Assembly: GCA_964470345.1 (NCBI GenBank)
Contig: CAYYBE010000006.1
Coordinates: forward strand, 41,241-105,240
DNA: 64,000 nucleotides
Origin: CAYYBE01 sp964470345
GTDB taxonomy: Bacteria > Babelota > Babeliae > Babelales > Babelaceae
Reading direction: 5' to 3'
Position numbers and translations under genes: made by a program. Below are positions 26,719 through 35,961 of this stretch, piece by piece. A model generated the notes under the pieces. That model searched no databases and was not told where the DNA came from. It was given only the letters and a program-made list of their open reading frames with translations. Position 1 is the stretch's first letter. Every line of letters begins with the position of its first letter.

Positions 26719-27369
26719 GTGATCAAAGCAGTTATTTTTGATATGGACGGGCTTATGGTCGACAGTGAGCCGGTACACTTTAAAGCATATGAACAGGTTT
26801 TAAGTGAACTTGGTATAGCAGTTCCTGAAAGCGATTACGCAGAGCATTACGTTGGTATTTCTGACGGTGATGCTGCACGAGATATTGTGAAACGCTATCA
26901 TTTGCCGATAAGCGCCGAAGAATTACTCGTGCGTAAATCAGCGGCATTTGCACAGTTGCTTCCAGGTCACGTTGTGCCGAAAAAAGGGCTTTTTGATCTT
27001 CTTAAAAATTTGCGGCTGCATGAATATAAAACTGCAGTTGCTTCAGGAGCGATGTTGCCTGATATCGAAAAAATTGTTACAGCACTTGGATTGCAAGATT
27101 CTTTTGATACGCTTTGTTCGGCAGAGCAAGTGGCTCATGGCAAACCAGCTCCCGATTTATTTCTTTTGGCAGCGCAAAAACTGGGAGCACAGCCAGCTGA
27201 GTGTTTGGTGCTTGAAGATGCACCGGTAGGAGCGCAAGCGGCGCATGCTGCTGGCATGAAATGTTACGCTATACCCAGCAGGGAAACAAAGGGTCGAAAC
27301 TTTGTAGGTGCAGACAAAGTGCTTAATAGTCTTGATGATGTATGGAGTGCATTGGGGCAAGAGAAATAG
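26719..27369 (+). CDS. HAD-superfamily phosphatase/phosphoglucomutase-like protein
   Basis: 216 residues from a GTG 9 bp after the translocase stop, with GAGG upstream. HAD motif I is FDMDGLMVDSEP (nucleophile Asp8, acid Asp10), motif II is in AVASGA, and motif III/IV is LEDAPVGAQAA. The helical cap is inserted after motif I as in beta-phosphoglucomutase and small-sugar phosphatases. The substrate cannot be told. Co-transcription with tlc is likely. Confidence 0.85.
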   Translation: MIKAVIFDMDGLMVDSEPVHFKAYEQVLSELGIAVPESDYAEHYVGISDGDAARDIVKRYHLPISAEELLVRKSAAFAQLLPGHVVPKKGLFDLLKNLRLHEYKTAVASGAMLPDIEKIVTALGLQDSFDTLCSAEQVAHGKPAPDLFLLAAQKLGAQPAECLVLEDAPVGAQAAHAAGMKCYAIPSRETKGRNFVGADKVLNSLDDVWSALGQEK

Positions 27370-27378
27370 CCTAAATGT

Positions 27379-27416
27379 TGCAGAAAGCTCTTTTTAATAA
27401 AGCTTCTTTTTCTGCA
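27379..27416. terminator. Hairpin between the convergent HAD and deaminase genes
   Basis: TGCAGAAA (27379-27386) pairs with TTTCTGCA (27409-27416), with T-rich loop sequence. It overlaps the last codons of the deaminase gene and may stop transcription of the HAD gene. Confidence 0.45.
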
Positions 27417-27870
27417 CATCAACTGCTTGGAATTTCTTAAAAAGTGCTAAGTTTTCTTCGTACATAAAACCGTGAACGATTTCTACCGGGCTTTTGGATA
27501 GTTGTTTAAGCTGGTCGTTAGAAATTCTCAGCTCATCAAAACCAACGTGAGCGGCATCTTCAATTGTTGTCCCGTATACAATCTTGGAAATCTTTGCCCA
27601 ATGACATGCGCTAAAGCACATTGGGCATGGTTCGCATGTTGAATAAATTGTACAGCCAGACAGATCAACCGCCTGCAATTTTTTGCAGGCGGCCCGAATC
27701 GCTGTTACTTCTGCGTGGGCAGTAATATCACATGTTTCCCACACGCGGTTATGCTCACAGCTAATAATTTGGCTATCTTTTACGATGCAGGCACCAAATG
27801 GTGTTTGCCCGTTTTGTATTCCCTCAAGGGCTTTGTTGATAGCTTGTTGCATAAAATAGAGTTCTTGCAT
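27394..27870 (-). CDS. Guanine deaminase-like cytidine/deoxycytidylate deaminase-family enzyme
   Basis: 158 residues with the zinc-dependent deaminase motifs: His52-Ala-Glu54 (AHAEVTAI), and Cys82 and Cys85 (TCEPCPMC). The C-terminal part (HVGFDELRI, VEIVHGF) resembles the GuaD type, which converts guanine to xanthine. A tRNA adenosine deaminase is the main alternative, but that enzyme usually has a more basic C-terminus. It follows the APC permease gene by 22 bp on the same strand, suggesting a salvage or nitrogen link. Confidence 0.8.
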   Translation of the reverse strand: MQELYFMQQAINKALEGIQNGQTPFGACIVKDSQIISCEHNRVWETCDITAHAEVTAIRAACKKLQAVDLSGCTIYSTCEPCPMCFSACHWAKISKIVYGTTIEDAAHVGFDELRISNDQLKQLSKSPVEIVHGFMYEENLALFKKFQAVDVQKKKLY

Positions 27871-27892
27871 AACCGATTCTTTCTTAGACGTA

Positions 27893-29176
27893 TTATTTCT
27901 TGAGCATTTTGTACATAATCCATCCAGCAGGGAAGCCTACTAAAAATGGGGTAAGGTACAAGAATCGCATTGCAGTGTCGTCTCCTGCTTGGAGCCATGA
28001 GTAATAAAACAGAGCTGCAAGTGAGCACATGCCTGCACAAGTAATAAGAAGCATCAGTATGTTTTTGCGTTGTGCGTTATAGGCAATCATTGTAACCAAG
28101 ACGAGTAAGATTGCAGTTCCTACGCCAAAGTTTGTGATTGAGTTCAGAATAGTAACATGACCAATGAGTGCAACTAATGCAAAGAGTACGATGCCATGCA
28201 GAATTACTGCATTGATAGGTGTGCCATTACTTGTTCTCTTTGCCAGTAAACGAGCTCCCAAGATCGACCTTTGAGAGGAAAGTGTTGCAAGATTGGTAAT
28301 GTTGGTGAGTGCTGCTCCGTAGGTGGTATTCAAAAGGCTGAGCATAATAGCGCAGGTGATAAAGAGCATAAGCGATTGTGCTGCATAGGGTGATAAGCCA
28401 AGGAAATTTGGAAATTCTCCCGAACCAAATGCTATAAGATTATCAGTTCCCATGATGTTCAGAACACCAAGGTGATAGATCGTATAGAGTACAACGGTAA
28501 CACCAAAGGCGAGCAACATAACACGTGATGCTTGTGTTGAGCCACCTTTAATCATGTGGCTAATACTGCAACAGCTTTCAAATCCATAAAAACCAAAGAA
28601 TGCAAGAGGAAGCGTTGCTCCTAAGCCAGCCAGGTTGCTTGCCGAATAGGTGATGCTTGGGTTCCAATAAAAAATGATAAGCCCTGCAACAATAAACAGC
28701 GGTGTAAGTTTTAAGAGCGTTACAAAGCTTTGAATTTTACTGATCAGTTCGATGCTCAGCAAGTTAAGCAGAGAAAGAAGAACAATAAATCCAGCGTAAA
28801 ATAAGTAGGGATGCTGATCAAAGGCGCTGATCCCCGCTTGGCTTACCAATCTTTCTCGAATAATCACGGTAATAGTACCTGCAGTACCAAGATATCCAAG
28901 TAGGTATGCCCAGATTGATAAAAACCCTGCGGTTTCATTCAGGCCTGTTTTACAGTACAGGTAGAAACCACCTTCACCAGGGAAGACCCGTGCAGCTTGT
29001 GCGACGATTAAAACAATCGGCAGCAATAGAATTCCAGCGAGCACCCAGCTCAAGAAACTCATACTGCCCGCCATCACAGCCATACGCTGTGGGGCAACAA
29101 AGATAAACGATCCAACGATGATGTTAATACTCATAAGTACAGCGGAAAAAAATGAAATCTTGCCTTGTTCGGCCAT
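27893..29176 (-). CDS. APC-superfamily amino acid permease
   Basis: 427 residues, about 12 membrane segments. The first helix carries the superfamily pattern NIIVGSFIFVAPQRMA (the unwound Gly region that binds substrate), followed by FPGEGGFYLYCKTGLNE, typical of the APC family. The start at 29176 has AAAGGA. It probably imports an amino acid from the host or medium, which fits a genome poor in biosynthesis. Substrate not assignable. The deaminase gene follows in the same transcript. Confidence 0.88.
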   Translation of the reverse strand: MAEQGKISFFSAVLMSINIIVGSFIFVAPQRMAVMAGSMSFLSWVLAGILLLPIVLIVAQAARVFPGEGGFYLYCKTGLNETAGFLSIWAYLLGYLGTAGTITVIIRERLVSQAGISAFDQHPYLFYAGFIVLLSLLNLLSIELISKIQSFVTLLKLTPLFIVAGLIIFYWNPSITYSASNLAGLGATLPLAFFGFYGFESCCSISHMIKGGSTQASRVMLLAFGVTVVLYTIYHLGVLNIMGTDNLIAFGSGEFPNFLGLSPYAAQSLMLFITCAIMLSLLNTTYGAALTNITNLATLSSQRSILGARLLAKRTSNGTPINAVILHGIVLFALVALIGHVTILNSITNFGVGTAILLVLVTMIAYNAQRKNILMLLITCAGMCSLAALFYYSWLQAGDDTAMRFLYLTPFLVGFPAGWIMYKMLKK

Positions 29177-29294
29177 AATACGTCCTTTCGACGTTTTTTA
29201 GTTACGGTTAGTCCAAGCTAGAATATATCGTTTCCAGGGAGCTTTGGGAAGAAGGGATAAGGGGAGCCTTTTTGGGGAGGTAGGCGGGGGAGTT

Positions 29295-29406
29295 GGGTGC
29301 AACTCCCAAATTTCTTAGAAAAATTAGGAGTGTCGCTCCTGTTTTTAATACAAATTTGAGGATCGACACTCCTCGAATTTGCGCAAAAACTAGGAATTCG
29401 ATTCCC
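29295..29406. repeat. Four imperfect 33-bp tandem units with small hairpins
   Basis: Small palindromic cores lie at 29295-29307 (GGGTGCAACTCCC), 29326-29340 (AGGAGTGTCGCTCCT), 29358-29374 and 29392-29406 (GGAATTCGATTCC). Their centres are 32-33 bp apart, with AATTT and AAAAA blocks between. One frame reads like an 11-residue repeat (ATPKFLRKIR, VAPVFNTNLR, DTPRICAKTR), which explains a spurious upstream extension of the next gene. Units are too short and diverged for CRISPR. Confidence 0.65.
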
Positions 29407-29472
29407 AATTTTATATACTTACAGGTGTGGTGGTGCGAGGTCACCGTTTCTGGGTCACAAAAAGGAGTTTTT

Positions 29473-30600
29473 ATGTTTAAGCGATATTACCAAGATCTTG
29501 GCTCGTATCTGAAGCCGAACCGGGCGCTGGTCATATTTGGCCCTCGCCGGGTTGGTAAAACAACACTCTTAGAAGAGTTTTTGAAAACAACGAAGCTCAA
29601 ATATAAACTTGATACGGGTGATAATCTTAAAATTCAAAATCTTCTCGGTTCACAGGATTTAGATCAAATTGTTGAGTATGCCCGCGGATATGATGTCATT
29701 GCCATCGATGAAGCTCAGCAAATTCCCAATATTGGTATGGGGTTGAAGATTTTAGTTGACCATGTCCCTGGCTTGTCAGTTATCGCAACCGGATCGTCAT
29801 CTTTTGGTCTATTGCAACAAATTGGTGAACCGCTTACGGGAAGAAAAACGACGCTGACGCTTTATCCGCTGTCTCAGATGGAATTGTTAAAACGATATAA
29901 CAAATATGAACTACGGGAACAGCTAGAAAACTCTTTGATTTTTGGTGGGTATCCAGCTGTTGTTTCCGCAGAAACAAGAGAGGAAAAGATTAAGTTGCTC
30001 AATGAAATCGTAGACTCCTATTTGTTAAAAGATATTTTCGTTCTCGATAAAGTTAAAAAATCAGAAACACTTTTAAATTTAGTTAAGCTCTTGGCATTTC
30101 AGGTAGGTCAACTCGTTTCTCATTTTGAATTGGCGATACAGTTACAAATCGACCCAAAGACAGTAGCTCGTTATTTGGATTTGCTTGAGAAGTCATTTAT
30201 CATAGTTAAGCTTGGCGGTTTTAGCAGGAATCTTCGCAATGAAATTACGAGCAAGCATAAGTATTATTTTCTTGATTTAGGTGTACGCAATGCCGTTATT
30301 GCTCAATTTAATGATTTGCCTATGCGTCAAGACCAAGGGGCTTTGTGGGAAAATTTTGTGTTTATTGAACGACTTAAGAGCGGTGCTTATAAAGGCTTTT
30401 ACGGTTGGCGCTATTTCTGGAGAACGTACCAAGGGCAGGAAGTTGATATTGTCGAAGATATAGAAAATCAGCTGCATGGCTTTGAAGCAAAGTGGTCGAC
30501 AGTAAAACGGGTGAGCGTGCCATCTGAATGGAAAGAAAAATATGCGAATTCTTCATTTACGGTTATTACCCCAGACAACTATCTTGATTATGTAACATAA
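29473..30600 (+). CDS. AAA ATPase with DUF4143 C-terminal domain
   Basis: 375 residues from the ATG at 29473, preceded by AAGGAG. Walker A is FGPRRVGKTT, Walker B is VIAIDEAQQIPN, and the sensor region is VIATGSSSF. The C-terminal part (YLDLLEKSFIIVKLGGFS, KYYFLDLGVRNAVI, GALWENFVFIE) is the DUF4143 module, which has a nuclease-like fold. These proteins are widespread, often in many copies, and their role is unknown. The 33-bp repeats lie just upstream. Confidence 0.88.
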   Translation: MFKRYYQDLGSYLKPNRALVIFGPRRVGKTTLLEEFLKTTKLKYKLDTGDNLKIQNLLGSQDLDQIVEYARGYDVIAIDEAQQIPNIGMGLKILVDHVPGLSVIATGSSSFGLLQQIGEPLTGRKTTLTLYPLSQMELLKRYNKYELREQLENSLIFGGYPAVVSAETREEKIKLLNEIVDSYLLKDIFVLDKVKKSETLLNLVKLLAFQVGQLVSHFELAIQLQIDPKTVARYLDLLEKSFIIVKLGGFSRNLRNEITSKHKYYFLDLGVRNAVIAQFNDLPMRQDQGALWENFVFIERLKSGAYKGFYGWRYFWRTYQGQEVDIVEDIENQLHGFEAKWSTVKRVSVPSEWKEKYANSSFTVITPDNYLDYVT

Positions 30601-30686
30601 TGGCAAGTGCGAGATCTCCACTTTCAGTAGAAGTCTGGTAATCTATACATACACAAGATTTCGATATTAATACTTGGGGGGACTCT

Positions 30687-31673
30687 ATGTCGGGAACCTA
30701 TGATGAAGCTTTACTCAAAACAATCGAAGTGGAAAGCGCTCGATTTCAACAACTGACAGTCGAGATTAACAAAGTAGTAATTGGGAATAAAGAGTCGATA
30801 GACTTTATTCTCACAGCATTGCTGTGTAATGGTCACGTATTGCTCGAAGGAGTGCCGGGTGTTGCAAAGACAACGATGATCAAAACGATTGCGCAAGCAT
30901 TAGGATTAAGCTTTAAGCGCATTCAGTTTACGCCCGATCTTTTGCCTTCAGATCTTATCGGGACATTAATTTACAATCAAAAGACGATGGACTTTGAAAC
31001 AAAAAAAGGTCCTATTTTTGCGAACTTGATTCTTGCTGATGAAATTAACCGCGCGCCAGCAAAAGTGCAAGCAGCGCTCTTAGAGGCCATGCAAGAGCAT
31101 CAAGTAACAATCGGCAACACGACCTTTAAACTGGAAGAACCATTTTTTGTTTTTGCTACGCAAAATCCGATTGAGCAAGAAGGAACGTATCGACTTCCCG
31201 AAGCACAGGTTGATCGATTTTTGTTTAAAGTGATTATTGGCTATCCATCACTCAGCGAAGAAAAAGAAGTGGTGCGCTCGCAACAGCGATCTGCCGATGT
31301 TTCTTGTATACTACAAACATCTGATATTCTTGCAGCGCAGGCGTGTGTACAAAAGATTTTTATCGACGAAAAGATTATCGATTATATTTTGCAGATCGTT
31401 TTTGCAACACGTGATCCGCAAGCGTACGGTTTGTCTGATCTCAAAAATTATATTGCATGTGGAGCTTCACCGCGTGCGAGTCTCGCATTACATCATGCTG
31501 CACGTGCACAAGCATTTTTAAAGAAGCGCCAATTTGTTACGCCTGATGATGTTAAGGCGGTAGTATATCCCGTTTTGCGCCATCGCATTGCATTGACCTA
31601 TCAAGCCGATGCAGAAAATATGACGACTGAACAAGTTATTGCAAAAATTTTGGCGACCGTACAAGCACCGTAA
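30687..31673 (+). CDS. MoxR-family AAA+ ATPase
   Basis: 328 residues; the ATG follows a GGGGGG run. MoxR features are Walker A EGVPGVAKTT, the FTPDLLPSDLIGT segment, Walker B ILADEINRAPAKVQAALLEA and sensor 1 FATQNPIEQEGTYRLPEAQ. MoxR proteins act as chaperones for metal-site or complex assembly, usually beside DUF58 and von Willebrand A genes, which are missing here. It precedes the secretion operon by 214 bp; whether it helps assemble that machine is a guess. Confidence 0.92.
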   Translation: MSGTYDEALLKTIEVESARFQQLTVEINKVVIGNKESIDFILTALLCNGHVLLEGVPGVAKTTMIKTIAQALGLSFKRIQFTPDLLPSDLIGTLIYNQKTMDFETKKGPIFANLILADEINRAPAKVQAALLEAMQEHQVTIGNTTFKLEEPFFVFATQNPIEQEGTYRLPEAQVDRFLFKVIIGYPSLSEEKEVVRSQQRSADVSCILQTSDILAAQACVQKIFIDEKIIDYILQIVFATRDPQAYGLSDLKNYIACGASPRASLALHHAARAQAFLKKRQFVTPDDVKAVVYPVLRHRIALTYQADAENMTTEQVIAKILATVQAP

Positions 31674-31887
31674 AGAAAAAATACGTTTTTTTACATAATC
31701 GTTGCTCTTGCGGTCAATCCTATAGTAAAGTATCCCCAAGAAGAAGAAAGATGCTTTGGAACTCTTGAAACCAAGATGGTTACCATGACGTGTATTTTGC
31801 ACAAAGAGTTCTATTTTATATGCTCATTGATTATGCTGGTACTGCTAGTAGATACAAGCGTATACATAGACAGGTGAAAAAGGTCCT

Positions 31888-33207
31888 ATGAATATTACGA
31901 TCAAAAATCCCTGGTGGATATTAAATAGCGCATTCGTTGCGTTGCTTTTGGTGTTGTTGGCCATTATTCTGCTTATTCGGCCTTCAGCTCCTGCAAGCGC
32001 GTCTCTTAATGCTGTTCTCGGAGAAGCTTCGACAGCTGCTACTGCGCGCCGTATTGATCTTTCACAAATCTATCGCAATGATCTCTTTGGTACACACATT
32101 GAACAACAGGCGCTTGCCGAAACAAAAGAGCAAAAGCCTGAAGTGGTTGTTCCACTGCCGCCACCACCGCAACCAGCTGCCATTGTTCAGCAACAAATTC
32201 CGCAATTTTTGCCTCCCCTTGCGCTGTCAATAAAAGGGATTATGTATTCAAATAATGAGCTTGATAATCGAGCAATTATTGCCGACACTAAATCACGTCG
32301 TGAAGCATTGTATCGGCTGGGAGATAAGCTTCTTGATGCAGAAATTATCTATATCGGGAACAATAAAGTTATGTTTATTCGTTCCAATGGGCAACAAGAA
32401 ACGTTATTTGTAACGGCAGAAGATGCGCAACATGATCCGATCTATCGTCAACGTAAGCTGGGAGAACAAGTTGCACGAAAAATGTCAGAAACCGACTATA
32501 TCTTATACCCTGATATTTTTAAAGAACGTATTACGACAATGGCCCAATTTTTAGATTCGCTTGATATAACGACTGCATGGGAACAGGGGAAGATTTTAGG
32601 ACTTCGCATTGGTAAACTCGGCTTTGATTCAATAGCTCCATCGCTTGGTTTGCAGCCAGCAGACATTGTTACTACAATCGATGGAATTCCATTGCTCAAT
32701 ACTGAAAATCGTACCAAAGTATTTCGTGCACTTACTACAGCAGAGCTGGGGAAAGTAATTGAAGTAAAACTTCTACGCTCAGGGCAGCCAATTTCCTATC
32801 GATATACATTACAAGAAAAAGATGAAGATTTTACACAAGATGTCGAACAAGTTTCTTTGGCGAGAACATTTATCCCGCGTGAGATAGCGCAAGCGGTTCC
32901 AGCTCCTCAAATGCAGGCTCAAGCGCCACAAGCTTTGCCCGAGCAGACTGCTGCTGTTGGAGCACCATACTTTGCAACAGAGCAGCCGCCGACTGAGCCA
33001 TCTCAGGCGGAGCCGCAAGTGGCCCAGTCAACGACTGAACAGTCATTAACTGAGCAGTCGCCAGTAGATTTGTCTTCGGCGGTGCCCCAAGAACAGCAAA
33101 AGCTTGGATCGATTGGAAATCCCCTTGAACAGATTCAAAAAAGAGACAGAGAATCTATGATGGCATTTGGAGGGCGAAATGCCATGCTAGAACCAGCACA
33201 GTCTTGA
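31888..33207 (+). CDS. gspC: Type II secretion GspC-like inner-membrane protein with PDZ domain
   Basis: GspC links the inner-membrane platform to the secretin. 439 residues: a short cytoplasmic start, a membrane helix (residues about 13-32), the RNDLFGTH element and homology region (LPPLALSIKGIMYSNN), then a PDZ-like domain (LGLQPADIVTTIDGIPLL, RTKVFRALT) at about residues 240-305. A Gln/Pro/Ala/Glu-rich tail of about 110 residues has no match. It is first in a five-gene operon with two secretins; the next gene starts about 10 bp later. Confidence 0.85.
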   Translation: MNITIKNPWWILNSAFVALLLVLLAIILLIRPSAPASASLNAVLGEASTAATARRIDLSQIYRNDLFGTHIEQQALAETKEQKPEVVVPLPPPPQPAAIVQQQIPQFLPPLALSIKGIMYSNNELDNRAIIADTKSRREALYRLGDKLLDAEIIYIGNNKVMFIRSNGQQETLFVTAEDAQHDPIYRQRKLGEQVARKMSETDYILYPDIFKERITTMAQFLDSLDITTAWEQGKILGLRIGKLGFDSIAPSLGLQPADIVTTIDGIPLLNTENRTKVFRALTTAELGKVIEVKLLRSGQPISYRYTLQEKDEDFTQDVEQVSLARTFIPREIAQAVPAPQMQAQAPQALPEQTAAVGAPYFATEQPPTEPSQAEPQVAQSTTEQSLTEQSPVDLSSAVPQEQQKLGSIGNPLEQIQKRDRESMMAFGGRNAMLEPAQS

Positions 33208-33217
33208 GGTGAAAAAG

Positions 33218-35947
33218 ATGTTTAGTAAGCATAATCATACAAAGTTGAGACAAGTACTTTTGCTCATGATAAGCATGAGCGGTTATCTGTGTGTTGCTCA
33301 ACGAGCGCCTTTAGGTGATTTGCTTGCAGAAAATTCTGACATTCCAAAGCCTGGAGTACCGAACGTGGCTCCTCAAGCTCCTCTTGTAGTGCCCCCTGTG
33401 CCAGCTGCGCCAATGCCTACTGCTCCTCTCAAGCCCCAAGAAGTGGGAGTAGAACCAGAAGAAAAAATTTCTGAGCAAGAACTACAAGCAGAAGATATAA
33501 CGGCCAAAGAGCGCCAAGATGAAGATGCAATAGCTTTGCTTGAACGTAAAAAACCAGAAGAGCAAGGGGAAACAAAAGAGAGATTTTTCCAAGAACAAAT
33601 TGTGTCAACCATAACAGAAGACAAAGCGAAGAAAAAAAGTAAAAAAGGTGTTGAAGAAGACTGGGAAGAAAAGACTGCGGTGAAGGGCAATGACGATATT
33701 CTTGCCAAAAGCAAATCGCAAATCTACCTTAAAGAATATTTAGAGCCATGGAAGCATGGTGATAGCGATGAGCCAATCGAGTTTCTTTTTGATAACGCTG
33801 AACTGTCTGCTCTTATTGAATATGTTGAACAAAGATTTCGCATTAAATTTATTATGGATGATGATATTCAGCCTTTGCCTCAAGGCGCAAAAAGTATTAT
33901 GGGAACAAAAATCTCATTCCGGACGCATAAGCCGCTGAGCCGAAAAGATGCATGGAATCTCTTTGTTGCTTTTCTTGATATGGCCGGCTTCACGCCAGTT
34001 CCTGGTCCAGGGCCACGAATCTATAAGTTAATGGCCTCTCAAGACCCACGAGCACCCCAAGGGGCTTCGCGATCACCATTACCTCTGTTTATTGGTGTTG
34101 ATCCTGAACTTGTTCCCAATAATGATACACGTGTTCGTTATGTCTACTTTGTTGTGAATACAAGCCTTGAGGTAATCAAAAATGTTGTTGCTTCTATGCA
34201 AAGCGTTTCCGCGCCCAGCTTGATTCCTCTTCCAGAATTGAATGCGGTTATTATTACTGACAAAGGTGCTAACGTCCGTGCGATATTAGCAATTGTAAAA
34301 GAGTTAGATCAAGCGAATATGCCTGAGACATTAGCGGTTGTAAAATTAAAACATACTGACGCAAGCAAAGCTGCGCAACTGTATAATTCATTAGTGCAAA
34401 AAGATGGACAGCAAGGAGCTATGCGCTTTTGGGGACCTCGTCGACAACAGACGGTTGATTATTTCTCTGAAGGATTACGAGTTATTCCTGAACCGCGCTC
34501 GAACTCATTGATTTTATTGGGATCACAAGAATCAGTAAAAAAAGTAACCAATTTTATTGTTGAGATGGTTGATAAGCAGAGCACGTTGCCACTTACGCCG
34601 GTCTATACGTACCATCTAAAGTTTTTAGATGCAGAAGTTATGGCAAAAATTCTGAATGAAACGACACAATTTCAACCGGGTACAGAAGCGGCAAAAGCTG
34701 GTGGCGTTCGTGATGGTGATAAATATTTGAAGCAGATGATAGTTGTCCCAGAAAAGGCAACCAATAGTCTTATTATTAATGCTGATTATGATGATTATTC
34801 AAAAATAAAACAGCTGATTGAAGAGCTTGATGTTGAGCAGCCGCAGGTGATTTTAAAAGTCTTTATTCTTGGCGTTGATTTGACCGATCAGCGGCAAATG
34901 GGTATGCAACTGCGTAATAAAAAACCTGGAGTTAAAGGGCTTATTAGCGATAAGGTGAATTTTCAGACGTCAGGTCTTGTTGGAACGAATCCGAGTGCAT
35001 CGGTAGTTGAGAATACGAGTGGAAGCGGCTCGCAGCGGTTGTTAGGTGATTTAATTAATCTTGCTTCTCAAGGAGTGCCTGCGGGATCAACGTTAGTGAC
35101 ATTGGGCAGTGATGTCTTTGGGGTGTGGGGAATTTTAAATATGTTGCAGACCTATACCCATACAACATTAATAGCAAATCCATTTTTAACAGCAACACAT
35201 AAATATCAAGCAGAGTTTTCTATAGGTGAAAGGCGACGTGTCCAAACATCAACAACCAGCGGGACACAGACCATAGCAAACTTTGGTCCTTTAGATGCTA
35301 ATTTAAATATATCAATTGTGCCCCAGGTAAGTAGAGAAGATCTTGTAACCCTTAACATTAATATTGATATTAATGCGTTCACTGATGCCAATGTAGATTC
35401 AACAAATGGAAATCGTATTCTGCGAAATATACGCACTTCGGTCATTATCGCTGACAATGAAGTGCTTGCTTTGGGTGGATTGGTAAAGGAACAGACGGTG
35501 ACAGCGACAACAGGTATTCCTATTTTGAAAGATATTCCTTTGATAGGGTGGCTTTTTAAGAACAGATCAAAGTCGGTACAAAAAACAAGTTTACTTATTT
35601 TGGTTGTTCCTGAAATCATTCGGCCAAAAGATAGAGATGCTATCGATCTCTTCACGCGCTCAAAAATTCTTGATTCAAAAGACATATCGCGTGGATTTAT
35701 CTCCCCAAGTACTACACGAGATCCAGTGCATCGTTGGTTCTTTAGTGATCAGAAAGATACGGAAAATGAGGCAATCGATGAATATACGAGCTTTCAAGAC
35801 AGGTATAACGGAGAGCGTTCTGCTGCACATAAAAAGAGTATGAAAGCAAAAGTTGCAGAATTTGATCTGCCTCGATTATCAAAAGCCGAGCAAAGCATGC
35901 GTGACAAGGCGCTTGCCAATCATACCGTTGTTGGAGCGATAGATTAG
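33218..35947 (+). CDS. Secretin (GspD/PilQ-like), copy 1
   Basis: Outer-membrane ring channel for type II secretion or type IV pili. The ATG at 33218 (GAGGTG 6 bp upstream) is preferred to the GTG at 33209. 909 residues: Sec signal, a Pro/Ala- and Glu/Lys-rich segment of about 150 residues, the N0/N-domains (FLFDNAELSALIEYVEQRF onward, then two repeats such as LPELNAVIITDKGANVRAIL and EPRSNSLILLGSQESVKKV), and the secretin barrel domain ending GIPILKDIPLIGWLFKNRS and LLILVVPEIIRP. A tail of about 110 residues carries DPVHRWFF.D and a following DEY, a pattern repeated in the second secretin. Confidence 0.92.
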   Translation: MFSKHNHTKLRQVLLLMISMSGYLCVAQRAPLGDLLAENSDIPKPGVPNVAPQAPLVVPPVPAAPMPTAPLKPQEVGVEPEEKISEQELQAEDITAKERQDEDAIALLERKKPEEQGETKERFFQEQIVSTITEDKAKKKSKKGVEEDWEEKTAVKGNDDILAKSKSQIYLKEYLEPWKHGDSDEPIEFLFDNAELSALIEYVEQRFRIKFIMDDDIQPLPQGAKSIMGTKISFRTHKPLSRKDAWNLFVAFLDMAGFTPVPGPGPRIYKLMASQDPRAPQGASRSPLPLFIGVDPELVPNNDTRVRYVYFVVNTSLEVIKNVVASMQSVSAPSLIPLPELNAVIITDKGANVRAILAIVKELDQANMPETLAVVKLKHTDASKAAQLYNSLVQKDGQQGAMRFWGPRRQQTVDYFSEGLRVIPEPRSNSLILLGSQESVKKVTNFIVEMVDKQSTLPLTPVYTYHLKFLDAEVMAKILNETTQFQPGTEAAKAGGVRDGDKYLKQMIVVPEKATNSLIINADYDDYSKIKQLIEELDVEQPQVILKVFILGVDLTDQRQMGMQLRNKKPGVKGLISDKVNFQTSGLVGTNPSASVVENTSGSGSQRLLGDLINLASQGVPAGSTLVTLGSDVFGVWGILNMLQTYTHTTLIANPFLTATHKYQAEFSIGERRRVQTSTTSGTQTIANFGPLDANLNISIVPQVSREDLVTLNINIDINAFTDANVDSTNGNRILRNIRTSVIIADNEVLALGGLVKEQTVTATTGIPILKDIPLIGWLFKNRSKSVQKTSLLILVVPEIIRPKDRDAIDLFTRSKILDSKDISRGFISPSTTRDPVHRWFFSDQKDTENEAIDEYTSFQDRYNGERSAAHKKSMKAKVAEFDLPRLSKAEQSMRDKALANHTVVGAID

Positions 35948-35961
35948 AAGGGAAAATCACA

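Noticed and set aside
29295..29406. CRISPR array
   Set aside because: Units are diverged, the spacing leaves no real spacers, and no cas gene is near.
29293..29472. A 60-codon upstream extension of the DUF4143 ATPase
   Set aside because: It consists of the 33-bp repeat region read in one frame; AAGGAG plus ATG at 29473 is the better start.
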